DNA from: Mikania micrantha
Lineage: Eukaryota; Streptophyta; Magnoliopsida; Asterales; Asteraceae
NCBI GenBank assembly: GCA_009363875.1
Contig: CM018681.1
Location: forward strand, 39,511,510 to 39,575,509
DNA length: 64,000 bases
Reading direction: 5' to 3'
Shown: positions 54,439 through 64,000 of the stretch, piece after piece
Numbering within the stretch: the first letter of the stretch is position 1
How the letters are laid out: every line of letters begins with the position of its first letter
Position numbers and translations under genes: made by a program
Notes under the pieces: generated by a model
Told to the model about the DNA's origin: nothing
Databases searched by the model: none
What the model saw: only the letters and a program-made list of their open reading frames with translations

Positions 54439-55619
54439 CTAACCAGCTCGGGATTCGAGGAGAACAACCTCCTCGTCAGATGGAATCGGGCCTCCAATGT
54501 AAGGCTTCAAACGGTGCCCATTGACCTTCCACGTGTGGTCACCTGATTCCAACTCCACTGCCCCATGCGGGAACACTTCACGAATCACAAATGGGCCTCT
54601 CCACCTCGACTTTAGCTTTCCTGGGAACAGCCTCAGTCTCGAGTCATAAACCAAAACTCGATAGCCCTTCGCGAACTCCTTCACGTTCTTCAATCGCCTG
54701 TCGTGCAGCGCCTTCGTGCGCTCCTTATAATTCCACAACCGAGGGTACGCCTCGTCGCGCAACTCATATTACTCGTGCATCTGGAGGAACAAGTGCTTGC
54801 TAGCCTTTGACATATCCAAATTCACAGCTTTCAAAGCCCAAAAGGCTTTACGCTCAAGCTCTACCGGTAGATGACAGGCTTTACCATAGACCATGCGATA
54901 GGGAGTCGTCCAAATCGGATTCTTAAGCGCGGTCCTAAAAGCCCACAAGGCGTCATCTAGCTTGTCGGCCCCATCCTTCATAGTGTGGCCGACAGTCCTC
55001 TCCAGAATCCTCTTAACTCCCCGATTCGCGTTTTCCACCTGACCGCTAGTTTGAGGATGATATGCGGTTGACAGTCGGTGGGTGACCCCGTACTTGGCCA
55101 GCACTTTGTCCATCTGGGTATTACAGAAGTACGTGCCATGGTCACTGATCAACGCTCTCGGGATCTCGAACCTGCAAAACAAGTGCTACAGAAATCTCAC
55201 CACAACTCGCGCGTCATTAGTGGGGAGCGCCTGTGCCTCCACCCACTTAGAAACATAGTCAATCACAATGAGTATATACCTTTTCCCTCGAGAAGTAGCG
55301 AAAGGTCCCATGAAATCAATGCCCCAGACATCAAAAATCTCAACAATCTGAATAGGATGTTGGGGCTTCTCATTCCTGGATGAGATGTTTCCTGTCCTCT
55401 AATAGGAATCGCACATCCTAACCAACTCATGAGCATCCTTAAAGATGGTGGGCCAATATAAACAGAATCAAATACCTTCTTCGCTGTGCAAGAAGGTCCA
55501 TGATGCCCACCAGTAAGGCCCTCATGACAATGCCTAAGGATATCTAATCCCTCCGCTCTGCTCACACACCTCCTAAAAACCTGAATAGCACACACACGGA
55601 AAGGTAAGGCGCATCCCAA
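54439..55619 (-). pseudogene. Athila-B integrase
   Basis: In pieces: zinc segment (HCHEGLTGGHHGPSCTAKKV, about 55540), the first Asp region in a shifted frame (DFMGPF, about 55315), then a long clean frame 55182-54769 with the second Asp (LISDHGTYFCN) and Glu (HPQTSGQVENANRGVKRI). After a TAA at about 54766, 54762-54439 gives the tail RDEAYPRLWNYKER, LKSRWRGPFVIREVFPHGAV and a C-terminal end. Catalytic residues survive, but several stops and frameshifts do not allow a full protein. Confidence 0.9.
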
Positions 55620-56940
55620 ATGTAATGCCTCGTGTCGGTAAAGAATTTCTTGCGCTGCTGGGATGTCAAACCCTTAAGAAGGAAACCGTTGGCCAAATAA
55701 TTGGCGATGTCTGAAAGCCACGGTAAATCCTCATCTAGCCTATCCGTGCGGCAGATCTCAACTATCGCCATGCTCATCAGCATCTCCTGGGGAAACCTAT
55801 CCCTCATCGTGCCCTCGCGAATGAACTCCCTCTCTGGATCCTCAAGTCGCGACAAATGGTCGGCGGCTATGTTCTCAGCTCCCTTCTTGTCCTTAATCTC
55901 GATTTCAAACTCGGATAAAAGGAGGATCCACCGAATCATTCTTGGCTTCGCGTCCTTTTTAGCAAAAGGTAACCCAGAGCCTCATGATTGGTATAGACAG
56001 CAGTCTTAGAGAGGACGAGGTAAGACCTAAATTTATCAAAAGCGTAGACTACCGCCAACAACTCCTTCTCGGTAGTCGTATAATTCTCCTAGGCGGCATC
56101 TAAGGTCTTACTCGCGTAATAAATAGGGTGGAAATGCTTATCCACCCTCTGCCCAAGGACAGCCCCGACCACGAAATCACTCGTGTCGCACATGAGCTCA
56201 TATGGCTGGCTCCAGTCGGGGGCTATCAGGATCGGGGCACTCACCAGCCTCTCCTTCAGATACTCTAAGGCTCTCAGACAATCATCAGTAACCACAAACT
56301 CCACATCCTTCTCAAGCAAACGAGTGATAGGTCGGGTGATCTTGGAAAAATCCTTAATGAAGCGTCTGTAGAATCCCGCATGACCTAAAAAGCTTCGCAC
56401 AACTTTAACACTCGTGGGAGGAGGAAGCTTGCTGATCGTTTCAATCTTTGCTTTATCGACTCGGATGCCGTCATGGGATATCTTGTGGCCGTGAACAATC
56501 CCCTCGGTGACCATGAAGTGGCATTTCTCCCAGTTAAGCATAAGATTCGTCTCCACACATCTCCTGAGCATCTTCTCCAGGTTGGTCAAACACTAATCGA
56601 ATGAGCTTCCAAATACAGAAAAATCATCCATAAAAACTTCCATAGAAGTCTCAATCATGTCCTGGAAGATGGCTACCATACATCTCTGAAAAGTGGCTGG
56701 GCCGTTACATAACCCGAACGGCATACGACGATAAGCAAAAGTACCGTACGGGCATGTAAAATTGGGTTTTTCCTGATCCTCCGGTGCAATTGGGATCTGG
56801 AAATAACCAGAGAAACCATCAAGGAACCAGTAAAACTGCTCTCCTGACAAACGCTCCAGCATCTGGTCGATAAACGGAGTGGGAAGTGGTCCTTCCGGGT
56901 GGCGTCATTCAACTTCCGATAATCTATGCCCACCCTCCAT
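55562..56940 (-). pseudogene. Athila-B reverse transcriptase catalytic part and RNase H
   Basis: 56862-56596 holds FLDGFSGYFQIPIAP, FAYRRMPFGLCNGPATFQ and the catalytic FMDD (EVFMDDFSVFG). TAG at 56593. In the same frame 56589-56089 gives NLEKMLRRC, GHKISHDGI, FLGHAGFYRRF and the RNase H start (LMCDTSDFVVGAVL). TAG at 56089 replaces the Gln of AAQENYTTTEKE. Then a frame change leads to 55939-55562 (RWILLLSEFEIEIKDKKG, NIAADHLSRL). Active-site residues are kept. Confidence 0.9.
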
Positions 56941-58520
56941 CTGGTGACTGTACGAGTGCGAACAATCTTTTTCTTCTCGTTCACCACCACAGTCATACCA
57001 CCCTTCTTAGGGACCACATGTACTGGGCTCACCCACGAAGAATCTGAAATGGGGTAAATGAGCCCAGCATCTAACAATCTCATGACCTCCTTTTTCACCA
57101 CTTCACCCATGTTAGGATTAAGCCGCCTCTGTGGCTGCACCACCGACTTGAAATCCCCCTCAAGGAGTATGCGATGCGTACAGAAACAAGGGTGAATACC
57201 CTTAATGTCCATCAGCTTCCATTCTATCGCTTGCTTGTGCTCCCTTAGCATAGCAATAAGTCTACTCTTCTCTACATCTGTCAGAGCTGCTGAAATAATG
57301 ACAGGTAGATCAGAGTCCCCATCAAGGAATGCATACTCAAGGTGAGGAGGCAACTCCTTTAGCTCTAATGATAGGGGAGCCTCAACAGAGGGATTTTCAG
57401 CCGGCTCAGAACTCTCAACCTCAAAAACTGTGGGATAGACAGGAGGCTCCACTGCTACACTGCTTGGAATAAAATCAAGATAAGCCTCAATAGCAGCAGC
57501 ATGGACCTCATCTCCCACATCCTCAACTCTCTCATCCCCGTCACCTAAGTCCTGATCTCCCAACACATCAACTCCACTAATGTAGTCCAGGCAACGATCC
57601 ATAGCAGAGAAAAATGCATCAAGAAAATAGACCTGATCGTCCTGACCACTGGAGTTCGTCATGGACTTCACCACATAGAAGGTGACGGTATCCTCTCCAA
57701 CACGCAATGATATCTTCCCCTCATAAACAAAATCAATCATCGCCTTCGCCGTACGAAGGAAGGGTTGTCCAATGATGAGGGCAACTCGGTCATCGGCCTC
57801 CATGTCAAGTATAACAAAATCCACAGGGAAGACAAACTTCTCCACCTTCACCAGGACATTCTCAACAATCCCCCGAGGATACTTGACTGACCGATCAGCC
57901 AAGGCCAAACTCATGCGTGCAGGTGCCGGCTCTCCTAGATCTAGCTGCTTATAGATGGAATATGGCATCAACTTGATGCTAGCACCTAGATCAGCCAATG
58001 CATGGTTCACAGAAGAACGGCCAAATAGACATGGAATAGTGAACATCCCTGGATCCTCAAGCTTCTCTGGCAGTTTATTCTGAACCAACACCGAGCACCT
58101 AGTTCCCAAAGTAACTGTAGAGAGTGTCTCCAATTTCTTCTTGTTAGACAGGAGGTTTTTCAAGAATTTAGCATATTTTGGCATATGCTGGAGGGCCTCA
58201 ACAAACGGGAGATTGATTTTAAGCTGCTTAAAGATCTCCAAAAAATGTCCATACTCCTGATCACGCTTCATCTGCAGTGTGCGTGCAGGGTATGGAAGCT
58301 TAGTCAAATCAATCTTAGACTCCTCAGCCACTCTCTTACCCTTCTTCTTCTCCTCTAACTTCTCCCTCTTCAACCTCTCAACTGAAGACTCGCTGCTCGG
58401 TGTGGTACTTGCTGGGTCTAGCCTCAATGGCACCTCTACAGGAGTCTCCATCTCAATCTCCTCATCCACCGGCTCACCATCAACAGGAATGACCGGTGGT
58501 GGTAGTTCTACATCTCCTCC
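56870..58520 (-). pseudogene. Athila-B protease and early RT
   Basis: In register with gag after a TAG at 58521-58523. Visible: a Glu/Lys-rich linker, PYPARTLQMKRDQEYGHFL, the protease segment with ALADLGASIKLMPYSIYKQL (the Asp-Leu-Gly-Ala form usual for Athila), VDFVILDMEAD, IIGQPFLRTA, then an acidic linker, and RT start (PHLEYAFLDGDSDLPVII, GLIYPISDSSWVSPVHVVPK, WRVGIDYRKLNDATRKDHF). A frameshift at about 56880-56910 moves RT to the next frame. Confidence 0.9.
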
Positions 58521-59853
58521 CTAACCACTTCGTGTGGTCATTGCCTTCACATCACCAATGTTCGCAATAAACGACCCTCCCGGTCTCTCATCAAATCTCT
58601 TTGCCAACTCTCCCAACGACCGCTGCAGATCCAAGAATCCAGCTTGCTGATTCCTTAATAGTGTATCGTGCTCCTCGATCTTCTGGTCACGCAGCTTGTC
58701 TTTATCCATGATTTGCTGAAGCATCTTCGTCTGCTGCGCCATCATGTCCTCCAGCTTCGTGTCTCGATCTCTGCTTCCTGAGCTCTCAAGCGCGTCTCTC
58801 TCGGTGATCGGGATCTGGCGCGTCGGTGGCTTCTCATAGGAGCTGTTGTGGCTTCCCCGCCAGTTCAAGCGATGCTGCTGATGCTGTCCCTGATTCTGGC
58901 CTTGCCAATTCGAATTATGATTCCAATTGGGGTTGCGATTGAAGGACCTATTCCATCCAGAATTGATGGCCTCAACCTGTGCCTGATCGGTAATCGGGCA
59001 CTCAGCAGAACTATGTCCACCCCGACATATCTCGCTTCGAGCAGCTGCCATCTTCAACTCCTTTATATCCTTAGCCAGTGCTTCTAAGGCTGTAGCAGTG
59101 CTTGTGTCGGGTGTGACATGATGCATCCCTCGAGTCAGGATAGGTGGTGCAAAAGTGGGCTTAACAGCCGGTGCAGCTCTCCTCACATAAGACGAGTCCT
59201 CATACTCCGCTAAGGCGAAATCCTCAAACATGGCCTCGCACTCTCCGGGCTCTTTCTTATCCATAATTTTCCCCCCAGCAGCTGTATTAAACCTCCTCTT
59301 CATCTCCAAGGTCAGTCCGTTGTAGAACTTCTCAACTAAGGCCCAATCGGACAGGCCATGCTGGGGGCATCTGCTCAGAATGGAGTTAAACCTCTCCCAC
59401 GCCATGTAATATGGCTCATCATCGTCCATCCGGAACGAATGGATCTGATCTCTCAGTCTAGAAGATTTAGAAGAGGATAGTACTTCTTTAGAAACTTGGT
59501 CTGAAGATCGGCCCAAGTAGTGATCGAGTCCCTGGGAAGAAGATTCAACCAGGTCACGGCTCGGCCTGCTAGTGTGAATGGGAACAAACGAAGGTAGACA
59601 GCTCCTCCAAAACGCCATTGATGCGAAAAGTGTCGCAGATACGCACAAAGAGAGAAAGATGGCCGGGGGCGTCATCGTCGTCAAGGCCATGAAACTGCGT
59701 CGAGTTTGTGATCGTAGACATGACATGTGAAGGGATCCGCGAGTTGTTGTTGTTGACTTCCGGGAGCGTGATGGCAGATCGAGCTCCAACAACTCCATGA
59801 CTGGCCAACTCATGAATAGTCCGCGTCGGTGGCGGAGGTGGTGGTGGTTCCAT
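58521..59853 (-). pseudogene. Athila-B gag
   Basis: Begins MEPPPPPPPTRTIHEL (59853). After the HLSLFVRICDTFRINGV block the frame breaks near 59580, and homology continues in the frame that runs to 58521 (SFRMDDDEPYYMAWERF, HGLSDWALVEKFYNGL, NTAAGGKIMDKK). A reduced zinc knuckle CRGGHSSAEC lies at about 59020, then an Asn/Trp/Gln-rich stretch and a coiled-coil-like EDMMAQQTKMLQQIMDK. It ends ...KAMTTRSG then TAG GGA GGA. Confidence 0.87.
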
Positions 59854-59870
59854 AACAAGAGTAGGGTCAA

Positions 59871-60163
59871 GAAAACTTACCTACTGACGGGATCGTAAAA
59901 TCTGCTCTGGTGAAGTAAGCTCGAACTCCGGCGCTCCCTGCGAACGGGTGTGGGGCATACAACTACCGAAACCCTAATCAAACAAGCAAGTAAGACTCAC
60001 ATATGCACAAAGAAAATCCTAATCTAAGGCACAAATAACAAATAACAAGTAAAGGCACTAAGAAGAAAATAAAACTAAACCTAAAAAGGAAAATTAAGCT
60101 AGGGGAATAGGAAAATAAGCAAGTAAATGCCACAATCTAAGTAATCTTTGCTATTGCCTAGTA
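59871..60163 (-). other. Athila-B leader
   Basis: About 290 bp between PBS and gag, A-rich on the + strand; no feature seen. Confidence 0.6.
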
Positions 60164-60181
60164 TCCCCGGCAACGGCGCCA
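60164..60181 (-). other. primer binding site (tRNA-Asp) of Athila-B
   Basis: On the minus strand TGGCGCCGTTGCCGGGGA, the tRNA-Asp-complementary PBS usual for Athila/Tat elements, six bases after the LTR. Confidence 0.95.
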
Positions 60182-60187
60182 AAAACT

Positions 60188-61957
60188 TGATGTATGCGGT
60201 CAGTATACTAAAAACAAGACTAAATTGAAACCATCTATCCTAAGCTAAAGACACAATAATTAATCCTAAACCTATACTTAACCTAAACACCTACTGATAA
60301 TCGGAAATCCTAAACTAGACCGCTACTAAGGCAAGTGTACCTATCGTTGACAGAATAGCTTGTGGAAGTCCGGATATCGAACCAATGGACACTAGTATAA
60401 CAAACTAACCTAGACTGTGGACAAAATAAAGTAAAAGAGAGGGGGTTTTGGTGCAACTCTGACAATCTAATCAGACTGAGACTGACTAAACAACGAAACT
60501 CTAAAACAACAACTAAAACAAGAACTGTATAAGAAACCTGACTGCAGAGAGGAAAACTGGTATACCTAGGTTGGGATTCAAAAGTCTGACACGTAATGAC
60601 TTGAACTGACTTATGGATGGATGAAGACTAGGATCTTAAGGAACAGACTAAGGATGACCTAATGGGCACCAAATCAGATACTAGGCAACTCCAATGGAAA
60701 TCCTAAGACTGTAATGTATGCACTAGTCTACCGGGTCGCCTTCAGGATTTTCCCGATATGCAATTGCGCTCCAATGGGTGAATCACCTCCCGGCTATCTC
60801 CACTCGTTTGTATCCTACGACACTAGAGAGATATAAAGGTGACAACTTTGACATGGATTGACACTAACACTAAGTAGATCTAAGACAACGCCCTCCCGGG
60901 TCGTTTAACTCAAATATAACAAGTGAAAGAGACCAACCATCTAACCTATCACCTCCTGGATTTCTAGGTTAGGTCACACATGTAAATAACAACACTTAAT
61001 GAAGTCTAATCCTATGGAAAGTGATCAACAACCCAAAACTAACCTAAAACACAAAGTAGTAGGCCTAATATGCATCTATGTGTGGAAAGGCCTTCCTAGA
61101 CACACATGGATCAAACATTCATCAAGTATAATCATTCAACATATGTAAAAACAATCAAAGATCATAACTTTATAGCTGAATACAAAGCATATAACATCCA
61201 TAATCATAAATCAGGTCCAAAATCATCAAAGATCAAAACTTTCTCATCCAAAACCTAGATATAACCCTAGATCTAGCCAACCAACATCTCAACAGTAGCA
61301 AAACAGATCTGAATAATGTTTAAATACATGAATAACTACTGATTTAAACTAAGAACAAGAAAAGATAAAGAAAAATACTCAAACAAGCTTCCTTCTTCAC
61401 TTCAACAAGCCCTAATCAAGCCAAATCCTCCATGGTTAAGCTCCAGCAGCTCCAAGGCTTGATTAGGGTTCCAAAATCGCAGAAGACCCCCTCATCGGCC
61501 TGGAAGCGTCCCATTTATAGAAGGCATGAAATTAGGGTTTTAGGATGAAAAATCATCTGGGGCGCATCGCCTAGCGGGGCTGCTTGTGGCTAGGCGGTGT
61601 GCGCGAGACAAAATTGTCGAGCGGCTGAGCCTGGCAGGCGCATCGCCTGCGGCTGGTCGTCCTGACTAGTCGATGCGTGCGGATGTCATGGGATCAGAGA
61701 ATGTTCCCAGGCGCATCGCCTTGGACCAAGCAACCTCGCTGGGCGAACCGCCTAGGGTTTTTTTCTTCGTTTTCTTCTGTCGATCAACCGTACTCGACAT
61801 CGATCCCGTTTTCCCTCGTTTCCGTTCCTCCAGAACACATTCCTGTACAAAAACACTAAAATGTAAAAAGGAACTAAAACCGACTCAAAATATTTACAAA
61901 ACTAACGAAAACAGACTCGAATATGTACGAAAATGAATGTGTTAAACTAATACATCA
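60188..61957 (-). repeat. Athila-B 5' LTR (1770 bp)
   Basis: TGATGTATGCGG... to ...AATACATCA on the + strand; 8-bp terminal inverted repeats. TATA box at 61511-61520 (- strand CTATAAATGG). GC-rich motif array upstream of it (61560-61757). The rest is A/T-rich leader-like R/U5. The two reading frames at 61673-61936 come from the array region and are not supported. Confidence 0.9.
61560..61757 (-). promoter_or_regulatory. AGGCGCATCGCCT palindrome array in Athila-B U3
   Basis: Copies at 61560-61573, 61636-61648, 61709-61721 and the variant GGGCGAACCGCCTA at 61741-61754, plus half-sites (TAGGCGGT at about 61591). All start within 240 bp upstream of the TATA box in LTR orientation. Confidence 0.8.
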
Positions 61958-61969
61958 GTATCAGACAAT

Positions 61970-62538
61970 AAAAGATGAAGTCTTGTCTTTCAACCACCAA
62001 GCTTTGATGATGTTGATCATCCTGATTGGGTGTACAGATTGGTATTTGGTATCCTGCTAATCAACTTTGTAAGCTTGTTGCTTTTTCAGATAGTGAATAT
62101 GTAGGATGTTCACTTACAAGAAAGTCAACATCAGGAGGATGCTAATTCTTTGAAAATTTTTTGGAATCTTTGCAAAGCAAGAAGCAAACTTTTGTCTCAA
62201 ACTCAACTGCAAAAGTTGAATACATTGTTGCAGCTCATTGTACTGCTCATGATTTATGGCTTCAATATCAATTATTGGATTTTGGAATAACTGAGATGCT
62301 AAATACTATTCTGATAGATAGTGAAGCTGCCAAAAATATCATAAAGAATCCAGTTTATCATTCTAAAACCAAAAATATAGAAAGAAGATATAATTTTATA
62401 AGATACTATTATGAAAAGGAATTAATTGTTCCAGAAGATGTCTCAACAAATCATCAAGTTGCAGACATTTTTACTAAACCACTAGAATCAACTACTTTTC
62501 CTAATTTTGTTACCAAATCAGGCATGAAGAATATGTGA
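61970..62538 (+). pseudogene. Copia-A RT remnant fused to RNase H by internal deletion
   Basis: 61975-62035 reads FQPPSFDDVDHPDWVYRL, matching the QPPGFED...KVYKL block of copia RT (compare Copia-I pol). It jumps at once to the RNase H segment GIWYPANQ...AFSDSEYVGCSLTRKSTSGGC. The palm with YVDD and about 200 residues are missing. TAA at about 62141 replaces the Gln of GGCQFF. The frame 62161-62538 then gives STAKVEYIVAAHC, LIDSEAAKNIIKNPVYHSKT and NHQVADIFTKPL, the C-terminal end of RNase H. Confidence 0.88.
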
Positions 62539-63269
62539 GTTAATCTGCAACCTCTGAATCAAGATAAAATCTTGGATTTTAAACTTGGTTTTAAAACTTA
62601 TGTTTCCCTTTATTTTCAATAAAATAAAGTTAAGGTCAATCCACTTATTTTCCTAACAATAGATAAAAGGAACAATCACTGCATGAACAACCATTGTTTA
62701 CTTATCCATGGTTGTACATTATCCGTTGTTACATCTTCTCCAGAAGAAACAATCTTCCAAAGAAACATTCTTCTGAAGAAACAATATTTAGAAGAAACAA
62801 TCTTCTGCGATTGTGTCTCCATAAGTGGATATAATCATATGTGGTTATAACTTATTATCTTATGTGATATCTTTTAACCTTTGACTTGCATTGACCCTCA
62901 AGCATTTTACCCTTTGACCTTCTTGGTCACTATGATTATCCTAATCTTTGATCAAGAATGATGAGCTTAAGCTTAAGGATAGCTGTTTGTGATGAATGTC
63001 ATCTGGCTCGATGTATTTACACTAATCATGTCATTTGAGCTTGAAGCTTTAGATGATTTAGAATAACAACATCGGACCAAGATTAATTCCTATCAAACCA
63101 CTGTCAATGTTTATATGATTTTATGTTTGTTTATGTTATTTTTTCGTTTAGTTGTCTATCTCCTTCTTTTTACCATTGTTCCCTTTTTTTTATTTTGACC
63201 TAATCTAATTCTCCACTGTTTATTATATATACTAGCCGTTTTTGTTGTATATCCGATCTATATTTTACA
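62539..63269 (+). other. Copia-A pol-ORF3 spacer with hairpin repeats
   Basis: No gene. At 62733-62806, three to four copies of AGAAGAAACAATCTTCT or variants (62742, 62759, 62774, 62790) each contain inverted arms AGAAGA/TCTTCT. The position equals that of the CAAGCT/AGCTTG array in Copia-I. Confidence 0.8.
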
Positions 63270-64000
63270 ATGGTTAAAATTTCCCGCCTTTATCTCCTCT
63301 CTCTCTTCAAATCCTTTCAATCGCTCCGATTTTTTTCATTCTTGAAAGCTTCCAGGGCGCTCGATTCTCTAAATATCAAACCAATTCATAACATAATAGC
63401 TTATATCACCAGAACATCTAAGTATCCTCAGTATGATGAGATAATTGATCTTTTGTCGACTTCATTTGATCACACTGCTCTGACCATCAATCCAGCCATC
63501 TCTTTCACTGCCTAAATCAGTTCTGGGCAAACGGTGCTATAGTGACCAAAGATGACATTGTTGAAAGCATCACATATGTGGTTGCTGAGCAATAGATCAC
63601 CTTAACCACGTCATTGATTTCCTTTGCCCTGAATCTTCTTGATTCTGATTCTTCTTCAACCTTCACTATAGGTCTCCTTCACACTGCATTGTTTGAGTGT
63701 GACTACCAAGGAGATCTAAAGAATGGAACCTTGTACAAAGACTTCTTTCACCCTAAGTACAAGTTCTTATACCATACAATTCTTCAATGTCTCTCTCAGA
63801 AGACAACTAGTTGGGAAGAAATGCCATATGACATGCAATACGTCTTGTATGCACTTCTCACCAATAACAAGGTAAATCTATCTCGGATCATTTTTGATCA
63901 TTTGGTTCATCACCAAAAGGCCCTTAAGTTTTCAAGTTACCCTAGATTTGTAATGGTGTGTCTGTTCATTCTGATAAACACTGTTGTTCATATTTACCCT
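63270..64000 (+). pseudogene. Copia-A ORF3, N-terminal domain (runs off window)
   Basis: ATG 63270 opens 81 codons to TAA 63513. Homology then continues in another frame (FWANGAIVTKDDIVESITYVV, TAG at about 63593, LLHTALFECDYQGDLKNGTL, KYKFLYHTILQCL, ALLTNNKVNLSRIIFDHL, FSSYPRFVMV) to the window end. It lines up with residues about 25-205 of Copia-I ORF3 (YSEIITFL, HDFWSSA, EGDIGAGILNKAF, FKYLAHVLVHCL, LNKPFNFSEMVFIHM, FLMYPRFLQ). The two therefore share the same N-terminal domain despite low overall identity. The domain's function is unknown to me. Confidence 0.75.

Larger units (their letters stand above)
51357..61957 (-). mobile_element. Athila-B: Athila-type Ty3/gypsy element, degenerate, 3' end outside window
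   Basis: On the minus strand: 5' LTR (61957-60188), tRNA-Asp PBS, gag, PR, RT, RNase H, INT, a long AT-rich and G-rich spacer, then an Athila-type downstream ORF cut by Copia-C. The LTR ends TGATGTAT/ATACATCA are an 8-bp inverted repeat. GTATC (61958-61962) is the right flank in Copia-A. Many stops and frameshifts make it the most decayed gypsy here. Confidence 0.9.
61958..64000 (+). mobile_element. Copia-A: outermost Ty1/copia element, 3' part (continues beyond window)
   Basis: After the Athila LTR and GTATC, a copia RT fragment, RNase H, a spacer with hairpin repeats, and the first part of an ORF3-like frame follow. Its LTR is not reached. Its 5' side would lie left of the window beyond Athila-B. 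It is degenerate. Confidence 0.8.

Noticed and set aside
61673..61936. 87-codon frame in the Athila LTR
   Set aside because: Spans the U3 motif array and LTR start, no similarity to a protein; chance frame in GC-rich DNA.

Overview
This window is non-genic plant DNA: a stack of nested LTR retrotransposons with no host gene that I can support. The PBS types (initiator tRNA-Met and tRNA-Asp), the chromodomain gypsy, Athila-type and Sirevirus-like copia proteins, and plant-type TATA boxes point to a large, repeat-rich flowering-plant genome. Asteraceae is only my guess; the sequence does not fix a family.

Nesting, outermost first. (A) Copia-A, + strand: its 3' part is at 61958-64000. (B) Athila-B, - strand, 51357-61957, sits in the RT gene of A. 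(C) Copia-C, + strand, its 3' end at 49250-51356, interrupts the downstream ORF of B. (D) Gypsy-D, + strand, a chromovirus with LTRs of about 4.5 kb running from beyond the left edge to 49249, interrupts ORF3 of C. Three insertions sit in the LTRs of D: (E) Copia-E, 3' end at 1-2076; (F) an inverted solo gypsy LTR, 9789-32653, TSD CCTAT; (G) Gypsy-G, 33835-47455, TSD ACTTA. Solo LTR F contains (H), a gag-only copia-like element at 10019-28753, and the 3' LTR of H contains (I), a nearly intact 13.9-kb Sirevirus-like Copia-I, - strand, 14802-28687, TSD TAGTT. The deepest insertion is therefore seven elements deep, and each boundary is read from TG...CA LTR ends; paired TSDs are visible for F, G and I and a near-match for H.

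Coding state. Only Copia-I keeps a full-length pol (PR-INT-RT-RNaseH, all catalytic motifs). Its gag and its large ORF3 each carry one amber codon. Gypsy-G has recognisable gag, PR, RT, RNaseH, INT and chromodomain but several frameshifts and stops. Gypsy-D has a deleted gag and an RT whose catalytic aspartates are changed. Athila-B, Copia-C and Copia-A are pseudogenised.

The most unusual signal is regulatory. Several unrelated families carry dense arrays of short, mostly palindromic motifs, each family with its own sequence: CATTCGGCGAATG (Copia-I), GGTTCG/CGAACC (element H and all gypsy D/F/G LTRs), CTTCGGAAG/CTTCCGAAG (Copia-E), AGGCGCATCGCCT (Athila-B). In the copia elements and Athila-B the arrays lie in U3, upstream of the TATA box, and in Copia-I, H and Athila-B the motif recurs inside the element ahead of coding regions. 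A sister LTR (Copia-C) lacks the array entirely, so it behaves like a cassette that can be gained or lost.
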